Source of the DNA: Tropicibacter naphthalenivorans
GTDB lineage: Bacteria; Pseudomonadota; Alphaproteobacteria; Rhodobacterales; Rhodobacteraceae
NCBI RefSeq assembly: GCF_900176475.1
Contig: NZ_FWXX01000004.1
Location: 62,001-126,000 of the forward strand
Length of the DNA stretch: 64,000 nucleotides
Direction: 5' to 3'
Shown here: piece after piece, positions 43,836 through 51,049 of the stretch
How the letters are laid out: each line of letters opens with the position of its first letter
How positions within the stretch are numbered: position 1 is the stretch's first letter
The notes under the pieces: model-generated
What the model was told of the DNA's origin: nothing
The model's database searches: none
The model's input: the letters and a program-made list of their open reading frames with translations, nothing else
Translations under genes and position numbers: made by a program

Positions 43836-44421
43836 GCCATCGCCCCAGCGCCACGGCCCCCAGCCCAGCCAGCCAGAACACTCCGCCCAAGATCGCGATC
43901 CACATCAGCACCTTGGGCCAGCCGATCAGCGGCGGGTCGATAAAGAAATACGGGTGCCGCCCGTCGATTTCTCCGCGGATCAGCGCATAGGCCATATAAG
44001 CGCCCGGCCACGCCAGCCACAGCGCCGCGTGCCGCCACAGCAGCCCCGCTTTGGGCGCGAACACCGCCCACCACAACAGCAGGGCCAGCGGGATCGCGGT
44101 GTGCAGGCCTTGGTCCGTCCACCAGCGCAAACCTTCGTGCTCGCGGGCCAAAAGCGCGTGGTAGACCACGCCGACGATGGCCATCCACAGCGTCAGCCCC
44201 GTCGCCCAGACCGCGTTCACGCGCCATCCCGCCGCTATCGCCGTGGCCGTCACCGCCGTCAAGGCATTGGTCAGGATGGTGAAATAGCGCCCAATGCGCC
44301 ACAGCTCTTGCGCCAAGGTCATGTCCGGGCGGCGATCCAACCCCACCTGAACGTAGAGAACCAAGGTCACCCAAGCCAGAACGGCGAGGCAGGCGGCAGA
44401 CAGGCGAGCGGGCATAGACAT
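43777..44421 (-). CDS. Pr6Pr family membrane protein
   Basis: A 214-residue integral membrane protein with about six hydrophobic segments. It has the Pr6Pr pattern: [18 protein letters not shown] near residue 45, [36 protein letters not shown] around residues 85-115, and [16 protein letters not shown] near residue 155 (conserved Asp-rich loop). Function unknown. ATG at 44421, with an internal Met two codons later. The last 20 codons overlap DUF1491 and are basic; the true C-terminus may be shorter in relatives. Confidence 0.8.
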   Translation of the reverse strand: MSMPARLSAACLAVLAWVTLVLYVQVGLDRRPDMTLAQELWRIGRYFTILTNALTAVTATAIAAGWRVNAVWATGLTLWMAIVGVVYHALLAREHEGLRWWTDQGLHTAIPLALLLWWAVFAPKAGLLWRHAALWLAWPGAYMAYALIRGEIDGRHPYFFIDPPLIGWPKVLMWIAILGGVFWLAGLGAVALGRWLNRDRARLAGDGHDGPQPR

Positions 44422-44495
44422 GGCCGCAAGGTGCCGCGCCTTGCCCGCGCACGCAAGGGCTTGTCACCACCCGCGCAAAGCCCCACCTTGCGGCG

Positions 44496-45275
44496 ATGGA
44501 CTGGCGCGACACGGGCATACTCTTATCCACGCGGAAACACGGGGAAACCTCTCTGATCCTTGAGGTTTTCACGCCCGAACATGGCCGCCACGCGGGCATC
44601 GTGCGCGGCGGAACCTCGCGCAAGCTGGCCCCGCATCTGCAACCGGGCGCGCAGCTTGATCTGGTGTGGAAAGCCCGCCTCGAAGAGCACATCGGCGCCT
44701 TTACCGCCGAGCCGCAGCGCTCGCGCGCGGCCAATGCCATGGGCGACCGGCTGTCGCTCGCGGGGCTGAACGCCGTGACCGCGCTGCTGGGCTTTTGCCT
44801 GCCCGAACGCGAGCCGCATCCAGCGCTCTACAGGCGCAGCGAAGCGCTGCTTGACCTGCTCGGGCAAACCGACATCTGGCCGCTGGCCTACCTGCAATGG
44901 GAAGTCGCTCTGCTGGCCGAAATGGGCTTTGCGCTGGATCTGACCCGCTGCGCCGCCACCGGCACCACCCAAGACCTGACCTATGTTTCGCCCAAGACAG
45001 GCCGCGCGGTATCGACCCATGGCGCGGGAGAATGGAGGGACAAACTGCTCCCCCTGCCCCCGGTCCTCCTGGGCCAGGGCGACGCCAGCGACGGCGAAAT
45101 CCTGATCGCGCTTGGCACCACGGGGCACTTCCTTGACCACCACCTTGCGCCGTCCTTGGGCCATACGCCCATCCCCGACGCGCGGGGCCGCCTGCTGGAC
45201 CGGCTGTCGCAGCGCGCGGCGCAAATGCACGGGCCATCTTCCCCCTCGCCGCAATCCGGGATAGGTAACCTTTGA
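44496..45275 (+). CDS. recO: DNA repair protein RecO
   Basis: A 259-residue recombination mediator that loads RecA with RecR. The OB-fold N-terminus reads [36 protein letters not shown], with the RecO core GARKLAP-like segment ([24 protein letters not shown]) and the C-terminal helical domain ([20 protein letters not shown] near residue 140). The zinc-finger cysteines found in some RecO proteins are not all present. The ATG at 44496 is close to the divergent Pr6Pr start (74 bp). Stop overlaps the pgsA start by 1 nt. Confidence 0.93.
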   Translation: MDWRDTGILLSTRKHGETSLILEVFTPEHGRHAGIVRGGTSRKLAPHLQPGAQLDLVWKARLEEHIGAFTAEPQRSRAANAMGDRLSLAGLNAVTALLGFCLPEREPHPALYRRSEALLDLLGQTDIWPLAYLQWEVALLAEMGFALDLTRCAATGTTQDLTYVSPKTGRAVSTHGAGEWRDKLLPLPPVLLGQGDASDGEILIALGTTGHFLDHHLAPSLGHTPIPDARGRLLDRLSQRAAQMHGPSSPSPQSGIGNL

Positions 45276-45940
45276 TGAAGTGGAACTTGCCAAATATCCT
45301 GACCGTCCTGCGCCTGCTCGCCGCTCCCGGCGTGGCGGTGATGTTCCTCTATTTCTCGCGGCCCTTCGCAGATTGGGCGGCGCTGTTGCTGTTCATCTCG
45401 GCCGCCGTCACCGATTGGTTCGACGGCCATCTGGCCCGCACGTGGAAGCAGGAAACCAAGCTCGGCGCGATGCTGGACCCCATCGCCGACAAGGCCATGG
45501 TGGTGATCGCGCTGATGGTGATCGTGGGATATTCGTCCATGTCGCCGTGGCTGGTGCTGCCCGCGACGGTGATCTTGTTCCGCGAAGTCTTTGTCTCGGG
45601 CCTGCGCGAATATCTTGGCGACACCGCCGGGACGCTCAAGGTGACCAAACTCGCCAAGTGGAAGACCACCGCGCAGATGATCGCCATCGCCATCCTCTTT
45701 AGCCAAGGGGTGTTCGAGCATTATCTTGGCATGTCGACCTTTGGCATGGATCAGGCGATGTTCGACGCCATCATGACCGGCGAGACCGAAGACCTTTTGG
45801 GTCTGCACTGGAAGAACGCCGGGATGTATTGGACGGGCGCGCTGGGTCTGCTGCTGCTTTGGGTGGCGGCGACGCTGACGCTGATCACTGGGTGGGATTA
45901 TTTCCGCAAGGCTCTGCCCTTCCTCAAGGAGGATCGCTGA
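45275..45940 (+). CDS. pgsA: CDP-diacylglycerol-glycerol-3-phosphate 3-phosphatidyltransferase
   Basis: A 221-residue inner-membrane phospholipid synthase making phosphatidylglycerophosphate. The CDP-alcohol motif reads DWFDGHLARTWKQETKLGAMLDPIADK around residues 48-74, with all Asp and Gly positions. About five hydrophobic segments follow. The N-terminus [19 protein letters not shown] is typical. The ATG at 45275 overlaps the recO stop (TGATG); a TTG one codon before it is possible but less likely. The stop overlaps moaD by 1 nt. Confidence 0.95.
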   Translation: MKWNLPNILTVLRLLAAPGVAVMFLYFSRPFADWAALLLFISAAVTDWFDGHLARTWKQETKLGAMLDPIADKAMVVIALMVIVGYSSMSPWLVLPATVILFREVFVSGLREYLGDTAGTLKVTKLAKWKTTAQMIAIAILFSQGVFEHYLGMSTFGMDQAMFDAIMTGETEDLLGLHWKNAGMYWTGALGLLLLWVAATLTLITGWDYFRKALPFLKEDR

Positions 45941-46185
45941 TGGATGTTCTGTATTTTGCATGGGTCCGCGAACGGATCGGCCTGCCCAAGGAACGCGTTG
46001 AAACCAATGCGAAAACCGTGGCCGAGCTGGTCGACGAACTGCGCGCGCGCGAAGAGCGTTACGAGGCAGCCTTTGCCGATCTCTCGGCGTTGCGCGTGGC
46101 GGTGGATCAGGATCTGACCGACTTTGACGCCTCTATCGAAGGTGCGCGCGAGGTGGCTTTCTTTCCGCCGATGACGGGTGGTTGA
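45940..46185 (+). CDS. moaD: Molybdopterin synthase small subunit
   Basis: An 81-residue ubiquitin-like sulfur carrier of molybdenum cofactor synthesis. The C-terminal diglycine (MTGG), which becomes thiocarboxylated, is present after FFPP. The fold core is VLYFAWVRERIGLPKERVE. The ATG at 45940 overlaps the pgsA stop and follows AAGGAGGATCG. moaE starts 2 bp after its stop, so the two synthase subunits are co-expressed. Other moa, moe and modABC genes are absent here. Confidence 0.93.
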   Translation: MDVLYFAWVRERIGLPKERVETNAKTVAELVDELRAREERYEAAFADLSALRVAVDQDLTDFDASIEGAREVAFFPPMTGG

Positions 46186-46186
46186 G

Positions 46187-46627
46187 ATGCGGATTGTCGT
46201 TCAGGAACAGCCCTTTGACTTCGGCGCAGAGGCGGACAAATTCGCAAACGGACGGCACGACATGGGGGCGATTGTCACCTTTACCGGCGTTGTGCGCGAC
46301 GTCGAAGGGGGCCTGAGCACCATGGAGATTGAACACTACCCCGGCATGACCGAACGCGCGCTTGAAAAGATCGCGCAAGAGGCGTCTCAGCGGTGGTCGC
46401 TGGGCGATGTGTTGGTCATTCACCGCTATGGGCCCATGGCGCCGGGTGACAAGATCATGATGGTCGCAACTGCTGCACGGCACCGCAAGGATGCCTTTGA
46501 GGCCGCCGAATACTTGATGGATTACCTCAAATCCCGCGCGCCCTTCTGGAAGAAAGAGCATACCGGCAAGGATGCCGGCTGGGTCGCCGCCAAGGATGAG
46601 GACGAGGACGCGCTGAAACGCTGGTAA
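46187..46627 (+). CDS. moaE: Molybdopterin synthase catalytic subunit
   Basis: A 146-residue MoaE, the large subunit that converts cPMP to molybdopterin using MoaD thiocarboxylate. Motifs are GAIVTFTGVVRD near residue 28, TMEIEHYPGMTE near residue 45, VIHRYGPMAPGD near residue 78 and APFWKKEH near residue 120, the last holding the active-site Lys. The ATG at 46187 is preferred over the upstream GTG at 46178. Convergent with the RTX gene, whose stop is 4 bp beyond. Confidence 0.95.
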   Translation: MRIVVQEQPFDFGAEADKFANGRHDMGAIVTFTGVVRDVEGGLSTMEIEHYPGMTERALEKIAQEASQRWSLGDVLVIHRYGPMAPGDKIMMVATAARHRKDAFEAAEYLMDYLKSRAPFWKKEHTGKDAGWVAAKDEDEDALKRW

Positions 46628-46631
46628 CGCG

Positions 46632-47636
46632 TTACGCCGCGCCCATCAGCCCCACCAGTTCCACGTCATCCGCCGTCGCAAGGTCGATCGGCTGGATCAG
46701 GCGGGCAACTTCGATGCCATCCGCGGTGATCACTTGGTCGCCATTCTCCAGCGTTTGCACGTCGATCACCGGGGCCACAGCGCCGGTCGAGGCGTCATAT
46801 TCCACCACGAGGTAATCCTCGCCCAGCGTGAAATCCGCGATTTCCGCGCCCGTGCCGACCCAGTTGCCGATCATAAAGCTGTCGTGGCCAAGCCCGCCAA
46901 TGCCCAGATCGCCTGCGCCAAGGAACAGGGTGTCGTCGCCCGCGCCGCCCTGTAGCGTGTCGGTGCCATCCGCGCCTGCGGCCTCGCCGGGATATTGCGC
47001 TTCGAGGTCGGCCAAGACCTGCTCGGCCAGCGCGGTTTGCTCTTCGGGGGTCAGGGCGTTCCACGCGTCGGCGTTTTCATACAGCGCTTGCAGGCTGTTG
47101 TGGTAGACGCGCGCGTCAGGCTCGGTGCCGGTCAGGTTGGGCGTGTGGCCGATCAGGATGTCCTTGCCAGCATCACCTTGCAGCAGGTCCGCGCCCGCGC
47201 CGCCCAGCAGCAGATCGTGCCAGTCTCCGCCGGACAGGGTGTCGTCCCCCTCGCCGCCCAGCAGCGTGTCCATCCCGGTGTCGCCGCTCAGCGAATCGTC
47301 TCCGTCGCCGCCCGCCAGAACGTCGTGCCAGCCGCCGCCGTCCAGCATGTCATTGCCCAGACCGCCCAGCAGCAGGTCGCGCCCCTCTTCCCCGAATAGG
47401 GAATCATTCCCATCCGCGCCATCCAGCGTGTCATGCCCGCGCGCGCCCAGCATCCAGTCGTCGCCCGTGGTGCCCAGCCAGTCGTCGCCATCGGTCAGGC
47501 CAATCTGGCCCTCGACACCTTCGGGCGGGGTCGGGTCGGCGGCGTCCTCATCCGGGGTGCCCGTGCCAACCGCCAGCGAGGCCAGCCCCATCGCGCCAAT
47601 CATGGACATCAGTATCGTGGTGAGCATCTCGATCAC
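46632..47636 (-). CDS. RTX calcium-binding repeat protein
   Basis: A 334-residue acidic protein. About ten to twelve imperfect G-G-x-G-x-D-x-L/U nonapeptides occupy residues 48-165 and 225-255, read for example as GARGHDTLDGADGNDSLFG and GGAGDDTLFLGAG. They are separated by a helical insert NSLQALYENADAWNALTPEEQTALAEQVL. A C-terminal block GEDYLVVEYDASTGAVAPVIDVQTLENGDQVI resembles those of other Roseobacter RTX proteins. The first 24 residues (MIEMLTTILMSMIGAMGLASLAV) are hydrophobic, which is not usual for type I secreted proteins. Calcium binding is expected. Probable client of the type I exporter at 54.8-57.9 kb, but not proven. Confidence 0.82.
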   Translation of the reverse strand: MIEMLTTILMSMIGAMGLASLAVGTGTPDEDAADPTPPEGVEGQIGLTDGDDWLGTTGDDWMLGARGHDTLDGADGNDSLFGEEGRDLLLGGLGNDMLDGGGWHDVLAGGDGDDSLSGDTGMDTLLGGEGDDTLSGGDWHDLLLGGAGADLLQGDAGKDILIGHTPNLTGTEPDARVYHNSLQALYENADAWNALTPEEQTALAEQVLADLEAQYPGEAAGADGTDTLQGGAGDDTLFLGAGDLGIGGLGHDSFMIGNWVGTGAEIADFTLGEDYLVVEYDASTGAVAPVIDVQTLENGDQVITADGIEVARLIQPIDLATADDVELVGLMGAA

Positions 47637-47790
47637 TCTGAGGTTGCATTAACGTTTATTAACCTTTGATCCTCAAATGAGGCGAAAATCGTGCGAAATG
47701 GCGGTCTTTGTTGGCAAAACGAAAACAGTGGCGGGGTTTGCGAAATCCGGCGGGTTTGGTAAAAAGATTTGCCCAATACCCAGAGGTTCC

Positions 47791-48558
47791 ATGCCCTTTT
47801 CCCAGGTCCAACCCGAAAAACTCTCGGCCGCAGTGGTCAGCCAGATCGAGCTTTTGATCCTGCGCGGCATCCTGCGCCCGGGCGAACGCTTGCCGTCCGA
47901 ACGCGAGCTGTCAGAGCGCTTGGGCGTCTCGCGGCCCAGCTTGCGCGAGGCAGTGGCAGAGCTGCAAGAGCGGGGGCTTTTGACCAGCCGCGCGGGCGCG
48001 GGCATCTATGTGACAGAGGTGCTGGGCAGCGCCTTTTCCGAGGCGCTGATTCAGCTGTTCGCGGGCCATGACGAGGCGGTCTTTGACTACCTGTCGTTCC
48101 GCCGCGACATGGAAGGCCTTGCCGCCGAGCGCGCCGCCGAACATGGCACCGACACGGATTTGCAAGTGATCGCAGAGCTTTACGCCAAGATGGAAGCCGC
48201 CCACGGCAAACGCAATCCAAACGAAGAGGCGCGGCTGGACGCCGATTTCCACCTTGCGATCATCGAGGCCAGCCACAACGTCATCATGCTGCACATGATG
48301 CGGTCCATGTACCAGCTGCTGCGCGAAGGCGTATTCTATAACCGTCAGATCATGTTCAAACAGCGCACCACGCGCGAAGCCCTGCTGGACCAGCACCGCG
48401 CCATCAACGACGCCCTTCAGGCCCGTGATCCGCAGGCGGCGCGCAAAGCGGTCGAGCAGCACCTAAGCTACGTCGAAACCGCCCTGCACGCCGATCGCCG
48501 CACCGAGGCGAACGAGTCCATCGCCCGCCAACGGCTGGAACGCGAAAAGGCAAGATAA
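47791..48558 (+). CDS. FadR-subfamily GntR transcriptional regulator
   Basis: A 255-residue GntR-family repressor. The winged helix-turn-helix at residues 12-72 reads LSAAVVSQIELLILRGILRPGERLPSERELSERLGVSRPSLREAVAELQERGLL with the FadR-type LPSERELSERLGVSR core. The C-terminal FCD domain (residues 90-235) has metal-site-type residues in DADFHLAIIEASHN and LLDQHRAINDALQARD. Ligands of this subfamily are usually carboxylic acids such as lactate, glycolate or pyruvate; the target here is unknown because neighbours are unrelated. The ATG at 47791 follows CAGAGG; the frame is open to 47677 but only this start aligns with the family. Confidence 0.88.
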   Translation: MPFSQVQPEKLSAAVVSQIELLILRGILRPGERLPSERELSERLGVSRPSLREAVAELQERGLLTSRAGAGIYVTEVLGSAFSEALIQLFAGHDEAVFDYLSFRRDMEGLAAERAAEHGTDTDLQVIAELYAKMEAAHGKRNPNEEARLDADFHLAIIEASHNVIMLHMMRSMYQLLREGVFYNRQIMFKQRTTREALLDQHRAINDALQARDPQAARKAVEQHLSYVETALHADRRTEANESIARQRLEREKAR

Positions 48559-48596
48559 GAGACGTCGTTTCGAAACGAACAACGTATCGTGCGCGC

Positions 48597-48896
48597 TTAG
48601 TTCTCTTGCACCCTGTCAAGGCCGTCCAGTGTTTGAGCACGTTTGGGCTGTGGAAGCACAGATTCACCCGACTGGACAGCCGGTTCTGCACCGTCACTTA
48701 AATCGGGGCCGACAATTGCTTTGGCTGAGCCGCACAAAAACTCGCCACTTGGGTTAACCGCCAAATTCCGGCCCATTGACGCACAATGCCGTCTCATCGC
48801 TTCGCGTTCATAAACGCCTGCATTGGCCGCTACGGCAGTTAGGCTCGCGGTTGAAACGATTGCAATCACAAGAGCCAAATTAACAAACCTATTCAT
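48597..48896 (-). CDS. Small exported protein, unknown, AT-rich region
   Basis: A 99-residue protein with a good signal peptide (MNRFVNLALVIAIVSTASLTAVAANA) and a short mature part with two cysteines (HCASM, EFLCGSAK), which could form a disulfide. The tail is polar. No family recognised. The ATG at 48896 follows AAGGAAAGAG. The surrounding sequence is AT-richer than its neighbours (one counted line is 42 percent G+C). It lies between the FadR-type regulator and amtB, on the minus strand, with no co-transcribed partner obvious. Confidence 0.6.
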   Translation of the reverse strand: MNRFVNLALVIAIVSTASLTAVAANAGVYEREAMRRHCASMGRNLAVNPSGEFLCGSAKAIVGPDLSDGAEPAVQSGESVLPQPKRAQTLDGLDRVQEN

Positions 48897-49005
48897 ACTC
48901 TTTCCTTCACAATGATTTTGATGTGCCTCTTAGTGGCTCGTGAGCAGCGTGTTATGCAATAACAGACCGAAAGATATAGCATTTCAACCAGTGCCACCCG
49001 ACAAC

Positions 49006-49042
49006 CAAAAATCCCCCCGGCGCGTTATGCATCCGGGGGGAT
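49006..49042 (-). terminator. Terminator downstream of amtB
   Basis: ATCCCCCCGG and CCGGGGGGAT form a 10-bp stem with a 12-nt loop; on the minus strand it is followed by TTTTTGG. A second, weaker hairpin (AGATCGGG/CCCGATCT, 49049-49079) lies between it and the amtB stop. Together they close the glnK-amtB operon. Confidence 0.78.
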
Positions 49043-49087
49043 CTGATGAAGATCGGGCGGGAAGGAGACACCCGATCTCAGAGAGGC

Positions 49088-50425
49088 TTAGCCCTTGGAG
49101 AATTCCGGGTAGGCTTCCATACCCAGCTCTGCCATGTCGAGGCCGTTGATCTCGTCTTCTTCGCTGACGCGCAGACCCATGATCATGTTCAGGATGAACC
49201 AGACCACTGCCGAGGCGACCACGGTGAAGATGCCGACCACAACAATGCCGTACAGCTGAGTTGCGAGCGATGCGTCAGGGTTGGACAGGACAACCGCGAT
49301 GGTACCCCAGATGCCGCAGATCAGGTGAACCGGGATCGCACCAACCACGTCGTCGATCTTGAGCTTGTCGAGAACCGGCACGGTGAAGACCACGATGGCG
49401 CCGCCGATCATGCCGATGATGGTTGCCAGACCCAGGGTCGGAAACAGCGGTTCTGCGGTGATGGACACCAGGCCAGCCAGAGCGCCGTTCAGGATCATGG
49501 TCAGGTCAGGCTTTTTGTACATCAGTTGGGTCAGCAGCAGGGCTGCAACTGCACCACCAGCGGCCGCTGCGTTGGTGTTCGAGAAGATGCGCGAGATGTC
49601 AGCCACATCGCCCACGGTGCCCATCGCCAGCTGCGAGCCACCGTTGAAGCCGAACCAACCCAGCCACAGGATGAACGTACCCAGGGTTGCGAGGGCCAGG
49701 TTCGAACCCGGCATCGGGATCACGCGGCCATCTTTGTACTTGCCGATACGCGGACCCAGGATCAGAGCGCCGGTCAGAGCCGCCCAGCCACCAACAGAGT
49801 GCACAACGGTCGAGCCTGCGAAATCAAGGAAGCCTGCTTCGTCCAGGAAACCGCCGCCCCACTTCCACGACGCTTGCAGCGGGTAGATGATGGAGGTCAG
49901 GATCACGGTGAAGATCAGGAAGGGCCACAGCTTGACGCGCTCGGCCATGGTGCCGGACACGATCGACGCGGTTGCCGCACAGAACATCAGCTGGAAGAAG
50001 AAGTCAGAGCCGGTGGAGGCATAGCCGATGTCGTCTGCGTCAGCCGGAGCAACGCCCACGGCTTCCAGAACGCCCGGACCCCAAACGTTGGTCAGCACGC
50101 CATCGATGGACCAGTCGCCCAGCGGGTACATCAGGTTGTAGCCGATCAGGTAGTAAAAGATCGACGCCAGCGAGAACAGCGCGACGTTCTTGGTCAGCTG
50201 CATGGTGACGTTCTTGGAGCGCACGAGGCCCGCTTCGAGCATCGCAAAGCCCGCTGCCATCCAGAACACGAGGAAGCCGCCCACGAGGAACAGCACCGAG
50301 GTCATGATGAACGGGAAGGTGTCAACGGCTTCGGCAGCGGCCTCGGCCTCCTGCGCAAAGCCCAGCGTTGGCAGAGCCAGCAGCGCCGCTGCGGATACCA
50401 GAGTTTTGGTCAGTTTCATATTCAT
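49088..50425 (-). CDS. amtB: Ammonium transporter AmtB
   Basis: A 445-residue Amt-family ammonium channel with a cleavable signal (MNMKLTKTLVSAAALLALPTLGFA) and eleven or so membrane helices. Signature stretches include FMTSVLFLVGGFLVFWMAAGFAMLEAGLVRSKNV, DFAGSTVVHSVGGWAALTGALILGPR near residue 190 (twin-His/channel region), and WFGFNGGSQLAMG. The acidic C-terminal extension GLRVSEEDEINGLDMAELGMEAY interacts with GlnK in relatives. It is downstream of glnK by 27 bp, the usual order, so both are expected to be nitrogen-controlled. Confidence 0.95.
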   Translation of the reverse strand: MNMKLTKTLVSAAALLALPTLGFAQEAEAAAEAVDTFPFIMTSVLFLVGGFLVFWMAAGFAMLEAGLVRSKNVTMQLTKNVALFSLASIFYYLIGYNLMYPLGDWSIDGVLTNVWGPGVLEAVGVAPADADDIGYASTGSDFFFQLMFCAATASIVSGTMAERVKLWPFLIFTVILTSIIYPLQASWKWGGGFLDEAGFLDFAGSTVVHSVGGWAALTGALILGPRIGKYKDGRVIPMPGSNLALATLGTFILWLGWFGFNGGSQLAMGTVGDVADISRIFSNTNAAAAGGAVAALLLTQLMYKKPDLTMILNGALAGLVSITAEPLFPTLGLATIIGMIGGAIVVFTVPVLDKLKIDDVVGAIPVHLICGIWGTIAVVLSNPDASLATQLYGIVVVGIFTVVASAVVWFILNMIMGLRVSEEDEINGLDMAELGMEAYPEFSKG

Positions 50426-50452
50426 AGTCCCTTTGGATCCCCCTAAGGCGCG

Positions 50453-50791
50453 TTACAGCGCGTCTGCGTCGGTTTCGCCGGTGCGCACGCGCACGGCCTG
50501 CTGGACATCCAGCACAAAGATCTTGCCGTCACCGATCTTGCCGGTCTGGGCGGTGGATTTGATCGTCTCGACGACCTGATCGGCCATGGCAGCGGCCACG
50601 ACGATCTCCAGTTTGATTTTCGGAACGAAGTTCACAGCATATTCTGCGCCGCGGTAAATTTCGGTATGGCCGGACTGAGAGCCGAAGCCCTTGATTTCCG
50701 TCACCATCATGCCGCGTACGCCGATTCCGGTGAGAGCCTCGCGGACCTCCTCCAGCTTGAACGGTTTGATCGTTGCAATGATCAGTTTCAC
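50453..50791 (-). CDS. glnK: Nitrogen regulatory PII protein GlnK
   Basis: A 112-residue PII protein starting at a GTG at 50791 (VKLIIATIKPFKLEEV) with AAGGGG before it. The frame extends much further upstream but the exact family length fits this start. The T-loop Tyr51 uridylylation site lies in GHTEIYRGAEY, and the C-terminal signature TGKIGDGKIFV is near residue 83. It is a sensor of 2-oxoglutarate and glutamine that also blocks AmtB. Upstream at 50907-50929 is an inverted repeat that may bind NtrC. No clear sigma-54 promoter (GG-N10-GC) was found. Confidence 0.96.
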   Translation of the reverse strand: MKLIIATIKPFKLEEVREALTGIGVRGMMVTEIKGFGSQSGHTEIYRGAEYAVNFVPKIKLEIVVAAAMADQVVETIKSTAQTGKIGDGKIFVLDVQQAVRVRTGETDADAL

Positions 50792-50906
50792 CTTGATCCC
50801 CTTATCGTCTTGCGAGAATTGCCCTCGCCTTGTGCACATGCAGAAAAGCCCCTGATGCCCTGAAAATTGAAGGCAGATGGGTGAAAAAGGGGGCGTTTTC
50901 GCGGGG

Positions 50907-50929
50907 TGTGCGCCTATTTTTTGCGCACA
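50907..50929. promoter_or_regulatory. Inverted repeat upstream of glnK, candidate NtrC-type activator site
   Basis: TGTGCGC and GCGCACA are 7-bp arms around a 9-nt AT-rich centre, 116 bp upstream of the glnK GTG. NtrC sites are of the kind TGCAC-N-GTGCA with an AT-rich spacer, but the arms are not an exact match. TGTGCACA at 50831-50838 is a second, perfect palindrome in the same gap. The gap also carries the divergent PBP promoter, so the regulated gene is not decided. Confidence 0.35.
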
Positions 50930-51049
50930 TCGCTCAAACTGCACAGTAATTAAGCGCAAAGAAAACGCTCAATCGGTTTGCAGGTGGTCAACATTCGCGG
51001 CGCGAGCCACTATATTCGCAAGCAAAAGGCGCAAAGAGCAGACAGATTC

